In this document: one piece after another, positions 17,620 to 25,528 of the stretch
How positions within the stretch are numbered: position 1 is the stretch's first letter
Layout: each line of letters starts with the position of its first letter
From: Vibrio sp. FE10
GTDB taxonomy: Bacteria; Pseudomonadota; Gammaproteobacteria; Enterobacterales; Vibrionaceae
Reading direction: 5' to 3'
Length of the DNA stretch: 64,000 bases
Assembly (NCBI RefSeq): GCF_030297155.1
Contig: NZ_AP028068.1
Location: 1,426,001 to 1,490,000 of the forward strand
Position numbers and translations under genes: made by a program
Notes under the pieces: generated by a model
Seen by the model: only the letters and a program-made list of their open reading frames with translations
Databases searched by the model: none
What the model was told of the DNA's origin: nothing

Positions 17620-17826
17620 GATTATAGATCCCCGACTCAGTCGTTCCTCCTTCTCGAGGGTGACGGAGAATTTCGCCGAGTTTGTTCAGGTGAACCTTGA
17701 GAATCGAGGGGGACCTTTTGTGCGCCTGTTTATCTGTGTAAGTGTCTAGGTGAAGCGCACTCAAGAAGTGTGGAGCACACACATTCGTCATTCCCTAAAG
17801 CGAGGAACGAGCGTAATAGGGAATCT
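17620..17826. repeat. Probable dispersed intergenic repeat of Vibrio type
   Basis: The 330-bp gap between folE and the gene ending at 17923 holds two blocks. One lies at about 17620-17680 and contains ATCCCCGACTCAGTCG and CTCGAGGGTGACGG. The other lies at 17790-17824, with ends ATTCCCT and AGGGAAT in inverted orientation enclosing AAAGCGAGGAACGAGCGTAAT. The wording resembles short palindromic units found in many copies in intergenic DNA of Vibrio genomes. A second copy is not present in this window, so the call rests on recall and on the dyad ends. Confidence 0.5.
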
Positions 17827-17922
17827 GCTTTTTCGAGGAGAGTTGTTTGATTAGAACGGAAATTAGATGCGCTCTACAGAATCTATAAAGCGCAAATTAG
17901 GGTGCAGCAGCTGGTGGAATGC

Positions 17923-18504
17923 TTAAGTAAGATTAAACAAACGCTTAAAGCGATGAACAAAGCCTGATGGTTTGTTCTCAGCTTGATAGAGGTTCAAACC
18001 ATCATAAAAGCTACCCATGAAATCGACTCGAATCTCGTCATCAGTACTTCTCGAAAGGCGAGACAACAACGTCGCGGTCGCAGCTGCATGATCATTCGCT
18101 AGGCTGTAATCCATTCCTAGTCGTCCTTGAATGAACAACCACAAATGCGTCACTAACTTCAATTGCTGAGCATTGGAGTTTTGAAATTTGTCGCCGTGTT
18201 CACTGCCTACTGTGCTATCGAAAACGCCTTGCATCGCCTCGCTGGCTTCTTTATTACTTTCAAAGCGGTAGCTCACATCGATATGCACTTTGGTTAACAG
18301 CCCAAGTAAGGTTTGTCGCTCTGAGTTGTCAGGCTTATTCTCACTAGCATGTTTGAAAAGCGCATGGTTTTCGTCGGTAAATGACTTTAACTCTTTTTCA
18401 TAGCCAGTTGTCAGTGCTTTTACTGAATCGAGACCAGCGAGCTGCAAACAAGCTTCGAGCTTAGTCTGGCGCTGAGATTCAGTCTGAGCTTGGATCTCAG
18501 TCAT
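17923..18504 (-). CDS. Conserved hypothetical protein paired with YaeQ
   Basis: 193 residues, no signal peptide and no membrane span. It is mostly helical and acidic with a basic C-terminus (FVHRFKRLFNLT). No catalytic motif or known family is recognised. Its start codon overlaps the yaeQ stop by 8 bp (ATGACTGA), so the two are translationally coupled and probably act in the same process. The coding quality is good over the full length. Confidence 0.75.
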   Translation of the reverse strand: MTEIQAQTESQRQTKLEACLQLAGLDSVKALTTGYEKELKSFTDENHALFKHASENKPDNSERQTLLGLLTKVHIDVSYRFESNKEASEAMQGVFDSTVGSEHGDKFQNSNAQQLKLVTHLWLFIQGRLGMDYSLANDHAAATATLLSRLSRSTDDEIRVDFMGSFYDGLNLYQAENKPSGFVHRFKRLFNLT

Positions 18505-19036
18505 TGCTCTGTAGCTCTTCCCAAGTGACTTCTGCAGATTGCGTGTCGCTGTTAACGAAAGCAGAGTTACCCGACAGCATCACTGAAAGGTCCATTGTAC
18601 GTTGTGTCATTGCTGTCAGTTGCTCGATACCATCGTTATCCAGACGGACAATTTGAGCTTTCAGGTAACCGAACTTGCCTTTGTTTTGTTCCCACCAAAC
18701 GTTCGACTTGGTGTTGAAGCTGAATACGCGCACAGACTTAGATAAGCGAGTCGCTTTTTTCACGCGCTCTGGATCAGGTTCGCCGACATCAATCCAGTCT
18801 AGGATTTGGTCATCTAACGACTTCTGCCATAAATCGGGTTCTTCAATGCTAGACAACCCTTTAGTGAACTCAAGTTCAGGAGAGGCATTGATACAGAAAG
18901 CCATGATTCGAGCCATCATACGCTGTTCTGTTTCAGAAGGGTGTTGTGCAACCGTTAGATTAAAAGAGTCGTAATAGTCGCGATTCATATCGGTTAGAGA
19001 GATACGAAACTTGTAGATTGTCGGTTTAAGAGCCAT
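18497..19036 (-). CDS. yaeQ: YaeQ family protein
   Basis: 179 residues, starting MALKPTIYKFRISLTDMNRD and carrying the family marks QHPSETEQRMMARIMAF, IEEPDLWQKS, WIDVGEPDPERVKKA and WWEQNKGKFGYLKAQI. It aligns with E. coli YaeQ (181 residues) along its whole length. The family has a PD-(D/E)XK nuclease-like fold, and the E. coli protein was reported as a suppressor of rfaH haemolysin defects; its biochemical role is unsettled. It is followed in an overlapping arrangement by a hypothetical gene. No ribosome binding site stands out beyond a purine-rich GGGGG about 8 bases upstream. Confidence 0.9.
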   Translation of the reverse strand: MALKPTIYKFRISLTDMNRDYYDSFNLTVAQHPSETEQRMMARIMAFCINASPELEFTKGLSSIEEPDLWQKSLDDQILDWIDVGEPDPERVKKATRLSKSVRVFSFNTKSNVWWEQNKGKFGYLKAQIVRLDNDGIEQLTAMTQRTMDLSVMLSGNSAFVNSDTQSAEVTWEELQSND

Positions 19037-19101
19037 TGAGGGGGTGTCTTAGGTAGAAATAGTGAGGGGGAATATTACCTTAAATCTCTGAATAGCGGGT
19101 A

Positions 19102-19134
19102 AAAAAATAGCCAGCAGAGGCTGGCTATTTTTAG
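19102..19134. terminator. Bidirectional terminator between yaeQ and the cold-shock gene
   Basis: AAAAATAGCCAG-CAGAGG-CTGGCTATTTTT is a 12-bp stem flanked by A and T runs, so it can stop transcription in either direction. It lies 20 bp after the leftward cold-shock gene. Confidence 0.9.
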
Positions 19135-19153
19135 AAAGCTTTAAAATACTAAA

Positions 19154-19363
19154 TTAAAGTACTTTGATGCTGTCAGCTTGTGGGCCTTTTTGACCTTGAG
19201 ATACTACGAACTCAACTTTTTGGCCTTCAGCAAGAGTTTTGAAACCGTCGCCTGTGATTGCAGAGAAGTGTGCGAATACGTCTGGACCGTTTTCTTGTTG
19301 AATGAAGCCGAAGCCTTTAGTTTCGTTGAACCATTTTACTGTACCAGTAACTGTGTTAGACAT
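19154..19363 (-). CDS. CspA-family cold-shock protein
   Basis: 69 residues, one cold-shock domain with both RNA-binding motifs: RNP1 (KGFGFIQ) and RNP2 (VFAHFSAI), plus the typical start [13 protein letters not shown] and [13 protein letters not shown]. Such proteins melt RNA secondary structure and act as RNA chaperones or antiterminators. The sequence is closest in pattern to E. coli CspE/CspC, but the paralogue cannot be assigned by eye. A long leader of about 140 nt separates the gene from a candidate promoter, as in cspA, which suggests leader-based temperature control. Confidence 0.95.
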   Translation of the reverse strand: MSNTVTGTVKWFNETKGFGFIQQENGPDVFAHFSAITGDGFKTLAEGQKVEFVVSQGQKGPQADSIKVL

Positions 19364-19513
19364 GATGATATCCTAAAATTAAATTTTTATTTTGAGCCAA
19401 TTGTGGCACTGATAGCGCGGAAAAGTTTATTGCTATTGCGTACAACACAACGGGGTTACTAGTAATCCAACGAAATGTTTATATACAAAGAACTTTCTTT
19501 CTAGCCGAGATGA

Positions 19514-19541
19514 AGTCTAAATCAAATCAAGGGATAGTCAA
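19514..19541 (-). promoter_or_regulatory. Candidate promoter of the cold-shock gene
   Basis: On the minus strand TTGACT (19541-19536), a 16-bp spacer and TAGACT (19519-19514). It would start transcription near 19506 and give a leader of about 140 nt before the ATG at 19363. Confidence 0.5.
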
Positions 19542-19820
19542 TCGAATCCATAACGAAAGGTTGCAGAAACTTGGGGGCAGTCAAACTTTGCATTCCTTAA
19601 ATATCATGGAGTTACAGTAGTATGGTGATTTGTTGTCGTTTTTGTGAAAAACGTGGGTGAAATTGATGACAAATTTGGAGTAATTACACTGGTTTTATAC
19701 GTGTAATCACTAAACCGAAGCCCTTAAAACAACCATCTCTAACGTCAGATTTCCAAACCGCGAGTTTGGTAGAAACGTCGTTAAATAGTAGCTATAAATA
19801 GATAAATAGCGGGAAAACTG
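19542..19820. other. Intergenic, nothing identified
   Basis: Together with the csp leader this makes about 500 bp without a gene. No long frame, tRNA or strong dyad is seen. Confidence 0.35.
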
Positions 19821-19855
19821 ACGCAATCAGACCTTATATCACTGTGTGATTGCGT
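19821..19855 (-). terminator. Possible terminator after the sugar dehydrogenase gene
   Basis: ACGCAATCA at 19821 and TGATTGCGT at 19847 form a 9-bp stem with a 17-nt loop, 6 bp past the stop codon of the leftward gene. The following T-run is weak. Confidence 0.45.
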
Positions 19856-19861
19856 ATCGTG

Positions 19862-20953
19862 TTACTTCTTCAGGCGATATAGATTGCCATTGTCAGTGCT
19901 GAAGAAAATGTCGCCGTCGGGAGAGGTTTCAATGTCTCTTATTCTTTCACCTAACTCCTCTAGAATACGCTCTTCTTTGATTGCCTCACCTTGCTCGTTG
20001 ACCGTCACAATATTGATGTGAGTAAGTTTAAGTGCGCCTGCCAACATCTTGCCTTGTAATTCAGGGTATTTGTCACCTTGGTAGACGATCAAACTACCCG
20101 GAGCGATTGAAGGCACGTAGACTTTTTTAGGTGCTTCAATGCCGTCTTTGGTTTCAGATTCTCCCACGCTGATAGGGCCCCAATACTCTTTACCGTGGGA
20201 TGTAACTGGCCAGCCGTAGTTAGCGCCTGCTTTAATTAGGTTGATTTCATCACCACCGCGAGGTCCGTGTTCAATCGACCAAAGATTTTTACTGGGGAAA
20301 TCGTAAAAAAGTCCTTGCGGATTGCGATGACCAAAGCTCCAAATCTCATTGAGAATCTGGTCGTTATCGGTGAATGGGTTGTCGCTAGGTGGGCTTCCAT
20401 CGGCATTCAATCTCAATATCGAGCCTGCATGAGTGAGCGTATTTTGGCCGTTGTCTCTGTCACCACGATCGCCGATTGAAAAATACAGATGGCTATCATC
20501 AAAGGTTATGCGGCTACCAAAGTGACGACCTGTATCTGTTCTCGATTTAGACACAAACACATCTTGCCAGTCAGACACCTCATCGCCTTTGTACGTAGCA
20601 GAAGCAAGCGTGGTTACGCCTTCGCCGTCGACATCTTTACTGTAGGTAACATAGAACTTATCTTCTTCAAAAGGGGAGAGCGCGATATCCAACAAACCAC
20701 CTTGGCCTTTCGCCCAAACATTGGGCAGCCTGAACAGTGTGCTTTGTTCACCAGTTTTTAAATCAACGTGTTTGATAACGCCTGCTTTTTCTGTGAGAAG
20801 CATAGAACCGTCATCGACATAAGCGAGACCCCATGGAATCTCGAGGCCGTCTGTGATTTTTTCTGCCTGCCATGTAAAAACTGGGGTTGAAGCAATTGGA
20901 CCTGATACGATGAGTGCCAAAGCACAGGAAAGAATACGATGATGAGTGTTCAT
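19862..20953 (-). CDS. PQQ-dependent soluble aldose dehydrogenase (YliI/Asd type)
   Basis: 363 residues with a Sec signal peptide (LSCALALIVSGPIAS), so periplasmic. The beta-propeller marks of the sGDH/YliI family are present: ITDGLEIPWGLAYVDDGSML, KGQGGLLDIALSP, GRHFGSRITFDDS, FSIGDRGDR, SFGHRNPQGLFYD, EHGPRGGDEINLI and GANYGWPV. His, Asp and Arg positions that hold PQQ and the active site appear kept. It would oxidise aldose sugars with PQQ, which E. coli must take from outside; no pqq synthesis genes are in this window. RBS AAGGGA lies 5 bases before the ATG. It stands alone, divergent from an MFS pump gene. Confidence 0.9.
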   Translation of the reverse strand: MNTHHRILSCALALIVSGPIASTPVFTWQAEKITDGLEIPWGLAYVDDGSMLLTEKAGVIKHVDLKTGEQSTLFRLPNVWAKGQGGLLDIALSPFEEDKFYVTYSKDVDGEGVTTLASATYKGDEVSDWQDVFVSKSRTDTGRHFGSRITFDDSHLYFSIGDRGDRDNGQNTLTHAGSILRLNADGSPPSDNPFTDNDQILNEIWSFGHRNPQGLFYDFPSKNLWSIEHGPRGGDEINLIKAGANYGWPVTSHGKEYWGPISVGESETKDGIEAPKKVYVPSIAPGSLIVYQGDKYPELQGKMLAGALKLTHINIVTVNEQGEAIKEERILEELGERIRDIETSPDGDIFFSTDNGNLYRLKK

Positions 20954-21250
20954 TGAAGTCCCTTGATTGTCATGACGTTGTATTAGTTTAGCTTGCGGTC
21001 GGCAAGTAGATAATTAGGGTCAGTGAAAAGTCACTATTCACATATTTAGTCGAGCGAGTATTGTATGATTATACAAGCTCACGTATGTTTACCCTGCCAT
21101 CTTCTATTCGATTTTTCGGAGTACAATGAATACTTACCCTGCAACATTTTCGTTATTTCCTCTGTCTTTACGTTGTCAGGTAGATATTCAAGCGATCTAT
21201 TCTCAAACTACTCGCTCTCGAAACCGCTGTTCTATCGGATACTTTACATC

Positions 21251-22444
21251 ATGAGCCGTCGATTTGACTTTAAATCGATCCTACTTGCGTGTTTGGTCAT
21301 CAGTATCGGCCAACTCAGTATGGGCTTGGTGTTTCCTTCTTTACCTTGGATCGCGAAAGATTTCGATGTCTCGCTAGAGCAAGCTCAGCTCTTGGTGAGT
21401 GTCTATTTGCTAGGTTTTGGTCCTTCTCAGTTTATTTATGGTCCCGTTTCAGATGCGCTAGGGCGTAAAAAGGTACTGTTAACCGGTTTGTTGATTGCCA
21501 TGCTGGGCTTGTTGATGATCATCTTCTTTAGCCATTCATTTACTAGCATGGTAATGGGGCGTTTTCTTCAAGGTTTAGGGACTGGCTGTTGCGCTGTACT
21601 TGCTCGCGCTTCAACACGAGATCGATTCAGCGGGGCTGATTTGCCTTTGGCGATGTCCTACATCGCGATGGTCGCGTCGATTACACCTTTGATTGCGCCA
21701 GTAATCGGCGGCTTTATTAACTACCATTTTGGCTGGAGCATGGTGTTCATATCGCTACTTGGATATGTGTCATTAGCTTGGGTGGTATTGGCGTTCAAGT
21801 TTAAGGAAACCGTCACTCAGACCTCCGCAATTCCTTCGCCGAAGAAAATGGCATTGCAATACAAAGAGCTACTTACTTCTCGCTACTTTATGAGTTTTGC
21901 GAGTATTGGTTGGCTTAACTTTAGCTTGATGATCACCACGGTATCGGTGATGCCGTTTATCATGCAGAACCAGATTGGTATGACGTCAGACGAATACGCG
22001 ATGTGGGCAGTGATTCCCGCATTAGGGATGCTCGGCGGTACCAGTCTGTGTAACCGTATTCGTCCGATATTCGGTAATAAGAAAACCCTATTGTGTACGC
22101 CTGTGTTACATATCTCGGCTGCATTTTGGCTTTTCTTCTGCCCGCTTGAACCTCTGTACCTAATGACTGGTCAATTCTTGATGATACTGGGTAATGGTAT
22201 TGCACTGCCTTGTGCTCAAGCCTTGGTGATGTTGCCATACAAAAAGAATGCGGGCGCTGCGGCTGCGATGTCTGGCGGTGGCCAAATGGTGGTGTCTTCC
22301 ATGGTCAGTATGGGACTGGTTCAACTGGGGTTAGGAGAAGCATGGCATCTATCGATCGTGATTACGGTGTTCACACTGATTACTCTGTTTAATATTTTGC
22401 GTGGTTTTAGTAGCCAAGAAGCAAGAGAATCTCAGCTTAACTAG
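21251..22444 (+). CDS. Bcr/CflA-EmrD-type multidrug MFS transporter
   Basis: 397 residues and about 12 membrane spans, an inner-membrane drug/proton antiporter of the DHA1 group. Visible marks are the loop 2-3 motif A (YGPVSDALGRKKVLL), the motif-C-like stretch in span 5 (MVASITPLIAPVIGGFI) and QGLGTGCCAVLARA in span 4. The pattern is close to E. coli EmrD. The frame is open from 21065, but the 62 extra residues are unlike a transporter and begin with a weak start. ATG at 21251 (MSRRFDFKSILLACL) fits the family, although its ribosome binding site is poor. A strong terminator follows. Confidence 0.85.
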   Translation: MSRRFDFKSILLACLVISIGQLSMGLVFPSLPWIAKDFDVSLEQAQLLVSVYLLGFGPSQFIYGPVSDALGRKKVLLTGLLIAMLGLLMIIFFSHSFTSMVMGRFLQGLGTGCCAVLARASTRDRFSGADLPLAMSYIAMVASITPLIAPVIGGFINYHFGWSMVFISLLGYVSLAWVVLAFKFKETVTQTSAIPSPKKMALQYKELLTSRYFMSFASIGWLNFSLMITTVSVMPFIMQNQIGMTSDEYAMWAVIPALGMLGGTSLCNRIRPIFGNKKTLLCTPVLHISAAFWLFFCPLEPLYLMTGQFLMILGNGIALPCAQALVMLPYKKNAGAAAAMSGGGQMVVSSMVSMGLVQLGLGEAWHLSIVITVFTLITLFNILRGFSSQEARESQLN

Positions 22445-22456
22445 CGATAAATATTA

Positions 22457-22498
22457 GAAAAAGGCCATTGAATTTTTACGATTCAATGGCCTTTTTTA
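22457..22498 (+). terminator. Terminator after the MFS gene
   Basis: AAAAAGGCCATTGAAT-TTTTACG-ATTCAATGGCCTTTTTT has a 16-bp stem with a T-run. Confidence 0.93.
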
Positions 22499-22501
22499 TT
22501 G

Positions 22502-22536
22502 TTGGGTATTGGGTATTGGGTATTGGGTATTGGGTC
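22502..22536. repeat. Heptanucleotide tandem repeat, five TTGGGTA units
   Basis: Four perfect copies of TTGGGTA followed by a fifth with one change (TTGGGTC). It lies between the terminator of the MFS gene and the end of fhuC, outside any coding region. Confidence 0.9.
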
Positions 22537-22570
22537 TTTGTACTTGGCTTGGAGCGCTTGAAAGTCTGAT

Positions 22571-23356
22571 CTATTCGCAGACCACCGCAACTTTTTCACT
22601 CGCGGCTGTGTTAGCGGGAACTGGATGATCGATCAATCGGATAGGGGATTCATACAAAGCAGACAATGCCTCTTCATCGAGCAACTTATCCGCACTACCT
22701 TCAAATGCGATCTGCCCTTTTTTTAGGGCGACAATGTGTGTCGCGTAACGCAGAGCAAGGTTCAAATCGTGCAAGATGACGATCACCCCAACGTTGTCCT
22801 TCTTATTGAGCTCAGACAGTAAACCCATCAGTTGAAATTGGTGATGAACATCCAATGCCGATGTTGGTTCATCGAGGATCAATACTGGTGATTGCTGAGC
22901 CAACAACATAGAGACCCACGCCCGTTGACGTTCACCACCAGACAAATCATCCGCTAATGCTTGTGAAAACTCCGCGATACCGGTTCTTTCCATTGCTTGT
23001 TGGATGATCGATTTATCTTCAGAGTTCCAACGACCTAATGCGCCTCTCCATGGGAAACGCCCTAAACGAACCAGCTCTTCTACTGTCAAACCTGCAGAGG
23101 CGGGAAGCTTTTGCGGTAAATAGGCAATCTTCTTTGCTAACTCTTTGCTTTTAAATGAAGAAAGGGAAGTACCTTCGAAATCGACGGTGCCGTGATCTGG
23201 AGACATTTGTCCTGACAGCAAGTTTACTAGTGTGGATTTTCCTGAACCATTGTGACCAAGAACCACGATCAGTTCATTGGTCGGAATAGTAAGCTCTTCT
23301 ATTGAGAGGATGGTTCGGTTGTCTCGAATGATGTTGATGTTTGAAAGCTGGAACAT
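22571..23356 (-). CDS. fhuC: Iron-hydroxamate ABC transporter ATP-binding protein FhuC
   Basis: 261 residues. It is the cytoplasmic ATPase that drives FhuB-mediated uptake of hydroxamate siderophores. Walker A is GHNGSGKST, the signature LSGGERQRAWVSM, Walker B VLILDEPTSAL and the H-loop ILHDLNLAL. The frame reaches 23509, but ATG at 23356 (MFQLSNINIIRDN) has AGGA 5 bases upstream and gives the usual family length. It lies downstream of the FhuF-like gene (76-bp gap) on the same strand, and opposite to the receptor, binding protein and permease genes. Its partners are identified by the shared locus. Confidence 0.92.
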   Translation of the reverse strand: MFQLSNINIIRDNRTILSIEELTIPTNELIVVLGHNGSGKSTLVNLLSGQMSPDHGTVDFEGTSLSSFKSKELAKKIAYLPQKLPASAGLTVEELVRLGRFPWRGALGRWNSEDKSIIQQAMERTGIAEFSQALADDLSGGERQRAWVSMLLAQQSPVLILDEPTSALDVHHQFQLMGLLSELNKKDNVGVIVILHDLNLALRYATHIVALKKGQIAFEGSADKLLDEEALSALYESPIRLIDHPVPANTAASEKVAVVCE

Positions 23357-23432
23357 GTCGGTCCTGTATCGAGACCAATAGCGATGCTTAATGAAAGCAA
23401 ATCTTTCGCACTGATCTTTAAAATAGTGGGTG

Positions 23433-24194
23433 TTATTTAGCGGTTTTCTTGTTGTCAGGGTGCCTAGGACAATCGTCGCAATACTTTCCTGAATCACACT
23501 TATAAACAAGGCAGCAACTGACTCTGATCAGTTTTAGCATGCCTGAATGGGCATCGACCTTAAGACTGTCTAAATGACTTTCAGGTAATTGGCATGCTTC
23601 TAACCAAAGTTTAGCTTGCCCAGTGATATAATCATTGGTCAGGCTTGGCTCGTGCTGTTGCAGCTTGATCAAACTACTTAACAGTAGATCGGCCAGTAAG
23701 TGGTTGGTAAACCCTGGGCGAATGCGTGTCCATTCACTTATTTGGCTGCGATAAAATTCAGTCAATGTAAGAATGGCTTCTCCAGCCTGTGGGATAAGCT
23801 CTTCAGGTGAACCATGTTGATGATCACCATTAAAAAAGCGATAGCCAGTAATGAACTCTTTGTATCTAAACTGACCGATATGCTTGATGTCGGGCAGTGA
23901 ATGAAGTCCATAGATAGAAATGAAAGTCACATAGATAGGCTGCCAGCACACGAGATCCCACGTTCGCGTTAACCAATACGCTTTGCCTGCTTCTGGGTGG
24001 CTTTGCGCAAGGCCATCGTAAACTCGTTTGAGCTCTTTATGGCTATTATCATTCGTTACCGCAATGCTCTTGTTGTTAAGTGCGCCAAAGCTTCCGCTTA
24101 AATAAGGGGTGACTTCTTTTGAGTAAGCGAAGATTTTCTGATGTAGAGACGGCGCTTTCCGACGAGTGATAATATTGTGCAGTTGGGGAAGCAT
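23433..24194 (-). CDS. FhuF-family siderophore-iron reductase
   Basis: 253 residues, cytoplasmic. The C-terminal motif CC-x10-C-x2-C (CCLVYKCDSGKYCDDC) is the 2Fe-2S binding signature of FhuF, the E. coli reductase that releases iron from ferrioxamine B and coprogen. The rest is divergent, with FhuF-like helices such as PGFTNHLLADLLLSSLIKL. A Fur-box-like sequence lies 13-31 bp upstream of its ATG, and fhuC follows on the same transcript. It is therefore likely iron-repressed and removes iron from the hydroxamate imported by this locus. Confidence 0.85.
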   Translation of the reverse strand: MLPQLHNIITRRKAPSLHQKIFAYSKEVTPYLSGSFGALNNKSIAVTNDNSHKELKRVYDGLAQSHPEAGKAYWLTRTWDLVCWQPIYVTFISIYGLHSLPDIKHIGQFRYKEFITGYRFFNGDHQHGSPEELIPQAGEAILTLTEFYRSQISEWTRIRPGFTNHLLADLLLSSLIKLQQHEPSLTNDYITGQAKLWLEACQLPESHLDSLKVDAHSGMLKLIRVSCCLVYKCDSGKYCDDCPRHPDNKKTAK

Positions 24195-24206
24195 CTTAAA
24201 TCAATA

Positions 24207-24225
24207 AATGAGAATCAGTTGCGTT
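24207..24225. promoter_or_regulatory. Fur-box-like operator before the FhuF-like gene
   Basis: AATGAGAATCAGTTGCGTT agrees with the 19-bp pattern AATGAnAATnATTnTCATT at all but about three positions. It lies between the divergent FhuF-like and AraC genes, so it could repress both. Confidence 0.65.
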
Positions 24226-24413
24226 ATCATAACGGACATGATCGAGGATAACCATACAAAATGGAGCATCTACAGGGTGCTTTTGACGTTTTTGAGATTT
24301 ATAAAGTGTGGGTAGGCTGTACATTTTTAAGTGATAAAAGCCTTTTTAAATGATAAAAGTATTGGTGAAACTAATGTGTCACTGCCAACTATAGAGAATA
24401 TGAAAGCTTGAAT

Positions 24414-25322
24414 ATGAACACACCAGCATTTGATCGTATCAGCCGCGTCTTGGCTTATATTCATGCGAACCTAAGCTCGACACTATCGCTAGAAGATATC
24501 GCGAAACAAAGCTGTTGGTCTCGCTGGCAACTGCAAAGAGTGTTTCAAGCGGAAACTGGGCTGACTGTAGCAAACTATGTGAGAGAGCTTAAGTTAAGCC
24601 AAGCAGCCGAGTACTTGCTAGACGGAAAAGAGCGCGTGATCGACATTGCGCTTGGCCTCGGGTTCAACTCCGAAATTAGCTTTAGCCGTTCGTTCAAGCA
24701 GATGTTTGGAGCTAGCCCAAGCCAATATCGAAAAGCGGGCAAAAGGGTAGGGCTGAGAAAACCAATACAAGTGTCTGACACCGCAAGTGCTGCTGAAAAA
24801 GGGCTACTCAGTTTTGTGGAAGTTCGCATTGATGAAAGAGAGTCTTTCCTTGTTAAAGGTATGACATCAGAAATCAGTGGTTTGTTTTCATTAACACAAG
24901 ATTTTGCAGAGAAAGTCCCTCAGCTTTGGTCTCGCTTGGAGCAGGAAGTGACGATACCAAACGATAATGTACTTCAGTTTATTGGCGTCGTTGATCTTAC
25001 TCAGTCTTGTTTCGATGGCACGAATATTCACTATTGGGCTGGTGTGGAGCTGCATGACGGAATCTCAATCCCGCAATTACCAAGTATTATCTCCGATAAA
25101 TTGAAGGTGCTGACTATCCCTAAGCAAACTTATGCAGTGGTTAAGCATTGTGGGCCGATTGAAAACTTGCGACATACCTTGAGCTGGTTTGTGCTTAACT
25201 GGCTGCCGAGTTCTGGTTATCGCGGTGTCGATGGTTATGAGCTCGAAGTGTACCCATTTGGCTATCAAGCCCATGCATCAGATGCTGAAATGGAGTACTG
25301 GGTTCCTATTATTAAATCGTAA
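24414..25322 (+). CDS. AraC-family regulator with GyrI-like effector domain
   Basis: About 302 residues. The N-terminal double helix-turn-helix spans residues 8-110: LSLEDIAKQSCWSRWQLQRV for the first motif, then IDIALGLGFNSEISFSRSFK and FGASPSQYRK for the second. The C-terminal half (about 135-302) is a GyrI/AraC_E_bind-like ligand domain ending EVYPFG with DAEMEYWVPI. It is the same order as SoxS/Rob-type proteins such as Rob of E. coli. It sits between the divergent halves of the Fhu locus and may sense the siderophore or a related ligand; this is inference. The frame opens at TTG 24408; ATG at 24414 is taken. Confidence 0.88.
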   Translation: MNTPAFDRISRVLAYIHANLSSTLSLEDIAKQSCWSRWQLQRVFQAETGLTVANYVRELKLSQAAEYLLDGKERVIDIALGLGFNSEISFSRSFKQMFGASPSQYRKAGKRVGLRKPIQVSDTASAAEKGLLSFVEVRIDERESFLVKGMTSEISGLFSLTQDFAEKVPQLWSRLEQEVTIPNDNVLQFIGVVDLTQSCFDGTNIHYWAGVELHDGISIPQLPSIISDKLKVLTIPKQTYAVVKHCGPIENLRHTLSWFVLNWLPSSGYRGVDGYELEVYPFGYQAHASDAEMEYWVPIIKS

Positions 25323-25481
25323 TCATATCCTCACAAAATCTCTTCCTGTAAGACCTCTCCCAAAATAAGGTCAATTGTGTTTTTAATCAGCAATTGACCG
25401 ATTTACATTAAAAATAGGCCAAGTTCTTTTTTAATTTGCACCAAATTGTTAATTATCCCATCTCTAGATACATACAATGCA

Positions 25482-25500
25482 AATGAGATTTATTATTATT
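25482..25500. promoter_or_regulatory. Fur-box-like operator before the siderophore receptor
   Basis: AATGAGATTTATTATTATT matches the 19-bp Fur pattern at about 17 positions and lies 28 bp before the receptor ATG. A TACAAT hexamer (25473-25478) just upstream could be the -10 element it covers. Confidence 0.7.
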
Positions 25501-25528
25501 TATATTAAGCGTTGGTACCGAGGGAATC

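Noticed and set aside
18675..18974. Rightward frame inside yaeQ
   Set aside because: It is a shadow of yaeQ on the other strand, with no ribosome binding site and no domain.
22501..22540. Possible CRISPR array
   Set aside because: The repeats are 7 bp and directly adjacent, with no spacers and no cas genes.
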